Below, one piece after another: positions 63,370-64,000 of a DNA stretch of 64,000 nucleotides. Below the pieces are notes generated by a model. It did not search any database and was not told where the DNA came from. It saw nothing but the letters and a program-made list of their open reading frames with translations. The DNA comes from Cyanobium sp. T1B-Tous. Lineage in GTDB: Bacteria; Cyanobacteriota; Cyanobacteriia; PCC-6307; Cyanobiaceae. Where the stretch lies: contig NZ_JAGQBE010000002.1 in assembly GCF_024345475.1 (NCBI RefSeq), forward strand, positions 1 through 64,000, read 5' to 3'. Position numbers and translations under genes: made by a program. How positions within the stretch are numbered: the stretch's first letter is position 1; the number at the start of each line of letters is the position of its first letter.

Positions 63370-63585
63370 TCAGACCTCACTCTGATCGTGCTGGTAGGCC
63401 CGCGGCACCAGCACCAAGAACAGCCACCACCACACCACAACGCCGGCTGCGAGTGGTGCGGTGATCCACCAGCGCTGCAGCAACAGCCAACTCCCGGTGG
63501 GCACCATCAGCCCCGTGAGCACGATGCTCCAGGGCTGACACCACCAGGGCTTCAGGGCCCAGATTGATTCCGCTGGTGCAGCCAC
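63370..63585 (-). CDS. DUF6737-like small membrane protein
   Basis: A 71-aa protein; GTG 63585 is chosen since it starts 7 bases after the upstream protease stop and avoids overlapping it. The core SIWALKPWWCQPWSIVLTGL is the hallmark of this small cyanobacterial family, followed by two membrane helices (IVLTGLMVPTGSWLLL and APLAAGVVVWWWLFLVLVP). It is unusually rich in tryptophan. Function is unknown. It likely shares a transcript with the carboxyl-terminal protease gene. Confidence 0.78.
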   Translation of the reverse strand: MAAPAESIWALKPWWCQPWSIVLTGLMVPTGSWLLLQRWWITAPLAAGVVVWWWLFLVLVPRAYQHDQSEV

Positions 63586-63592
63586 AGGGACC

Positions 63593-64000
63593 TCAGGGAG
63601 CGGCGACCGCGGGCTTGGCCAGGGCAGCCGGCAGGTTGGCGCTGGCTGGGTTGTAGGCCTTGTCCACCCCATTGGCGGTGCGCAGCCGCTTCACCAGGGT
63701 GGACTCCGCCACCCGGTACTGGCTGTCCTTCTTGGTGCCGAGATCTTCGAGCTTGAGACGCTGGGCCTCCAGCTCGGTCATCTTCGCCGCCACGTCCGGG
63801 TCGATGCCGTGCTTGTGGATGTCCCGGCCGCTGGGGGTGAGGTACTTGGCGATGGTCACGGTCATGCCGGAGCCATCGGAGAGGCCGCGCACCGACTGCA
63901 CCAGGCCCTTGCCAAAGGTTTTCTGGCCCACCAACACCGCCCGATGGTTGTCCTGCAGGGCACCGGAGAGGATTTCACTGGCGCTGGCCGAGCCTTCATT
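63593..64000 (-). CDS. carboxyl-terminal processing protease (5' part cut off)
   Basis: The last 135 residues of an S41 peptidase, continuing off the right edge. The catalytic Ser region is [15 protein letters not shown] and the catalytic Lys region is [15 protein letters not shown]. The sequence [20 protein letters not shown] with HGIDPD is conserved in CtpA/B/C. In cyanobacteria CtpA matures the D1 protein of photosystem II; which paralogue this is cannot be decided without the N-terminal part. The tail is Ala/Lys/Pro-rich. Confidence 0.93.
   Translation of the reverse strand, partial: NEGSASASEILSGALQDNHRAVLVGQKTFGKGLVQSVRGLSDGSGMTVTIAKYLTPSGRDIHKHGIDPDVAAKMTELEAQRLKLEDLGTKKDSQYRVAESTLVKRLRTANGVDKAYNPASANLPAALAKPAVAAP

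Overview
The window looks like a chromosomal core segment of a high-GC picocyanobacterium of the Cyanobium/Synechococcus (alpha-cyanobacterial) type. It holds photosynthesis and chlorophyll genes (acsF, psb30, a PSI accumulation factor, Ycf20- and Ycf55-like proteins), Calvin-cycle genes (a 300-aa phosphoribulokinase, class II aldolase), Gram-negative envelope genes (lpxD) and many families known mainly from cyanobacteria (DUF3727, DUF2996, DUF6464, DUF6737, DUF3685, UPF0182). Genes are tightly packed, with many 1-8 bp start/stop overlaps. I found no tRNA, rRNA, insertion sequence, prophage or CRISPR array, and no stretch over 300 bases lacks a gene.

Layout. 1-8 kb: sugar-nucleotide epimerase-like protein (cut by the window edge), periplasmic binding protein, HisA with an in-frame Trp-rich N-terminal domain, an Asp/Glu-racemase-fold protein without catalytic cysteines, a degenerate Fur paralogue, a Ycf55-like protein, a thylakoid thioredoxin-like protein and fumC. 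8-13 kb: a frameshifted PAS-GGDEF-EAL gene, then an overlapping desaturase / MetX-like acyltransferase / type III glutamine synthetase operon. 13-21.8 kb: PIN-PhoH ATPase on the minus strand, then F420-ligase-like, GNAT, ruvX, DUF3727, yqeG, proB, lpxD and leuB. 21.8-28 kb: prk, a small unknown protein, prepilin peptidase, accD, a secreted protein, a GFO/IDH oxidoreductase, a 37-aa small protein with its own terminator, and fba. 28-42 kb: UPF0182, thrC-moaD, cupin, an FtsH without its first membrane helix, rpmF, an HAD phosphatase / Ycf20 / glycerate kinase operon, recJ, a CLC transporter, psb30, a YkgJ protein and two half-size GDT1 manganese exporters. 42-52 kb: an RNase II/R-like protein with a lost catalytic centre, ubiX, acsF, tldD-tldE and fmt. 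52-64 kb: a minus-strand TerC / DUF6464 / unknown / RhlE operon, a protein with a duplicated C-terminal domain, a PAS plus PAS-GGDEF-EAL pair, a secreted HEXXH protein, mfd, a 61-aa acidic membrane protein behind a palindromic promoter, DUF6737 and the 3' part of a carboxyl-terminal processing protease.

The main metabolic themes are carbon fixation and photorespiration (prk, fba, D-glycerate kinase, CbbY-like HAD), amino-acid synthesis (hisA, proB, leuB, thrC), photosystem and chlorophyll assembly, manganese handling (two GDT1 halves, TerC) and c-di-GMP signalling (one intact and one broken GGDEF/EAL gene). I saw no obvious new defence or mobile system. The most unusual items are the Trp-rich/HisA fusion, the apparently dead RNB exonuclease, the cysteine-less racemase-fold protein, the small-protein gene upstream of fba, and the palindrome over a promoter near the right end.
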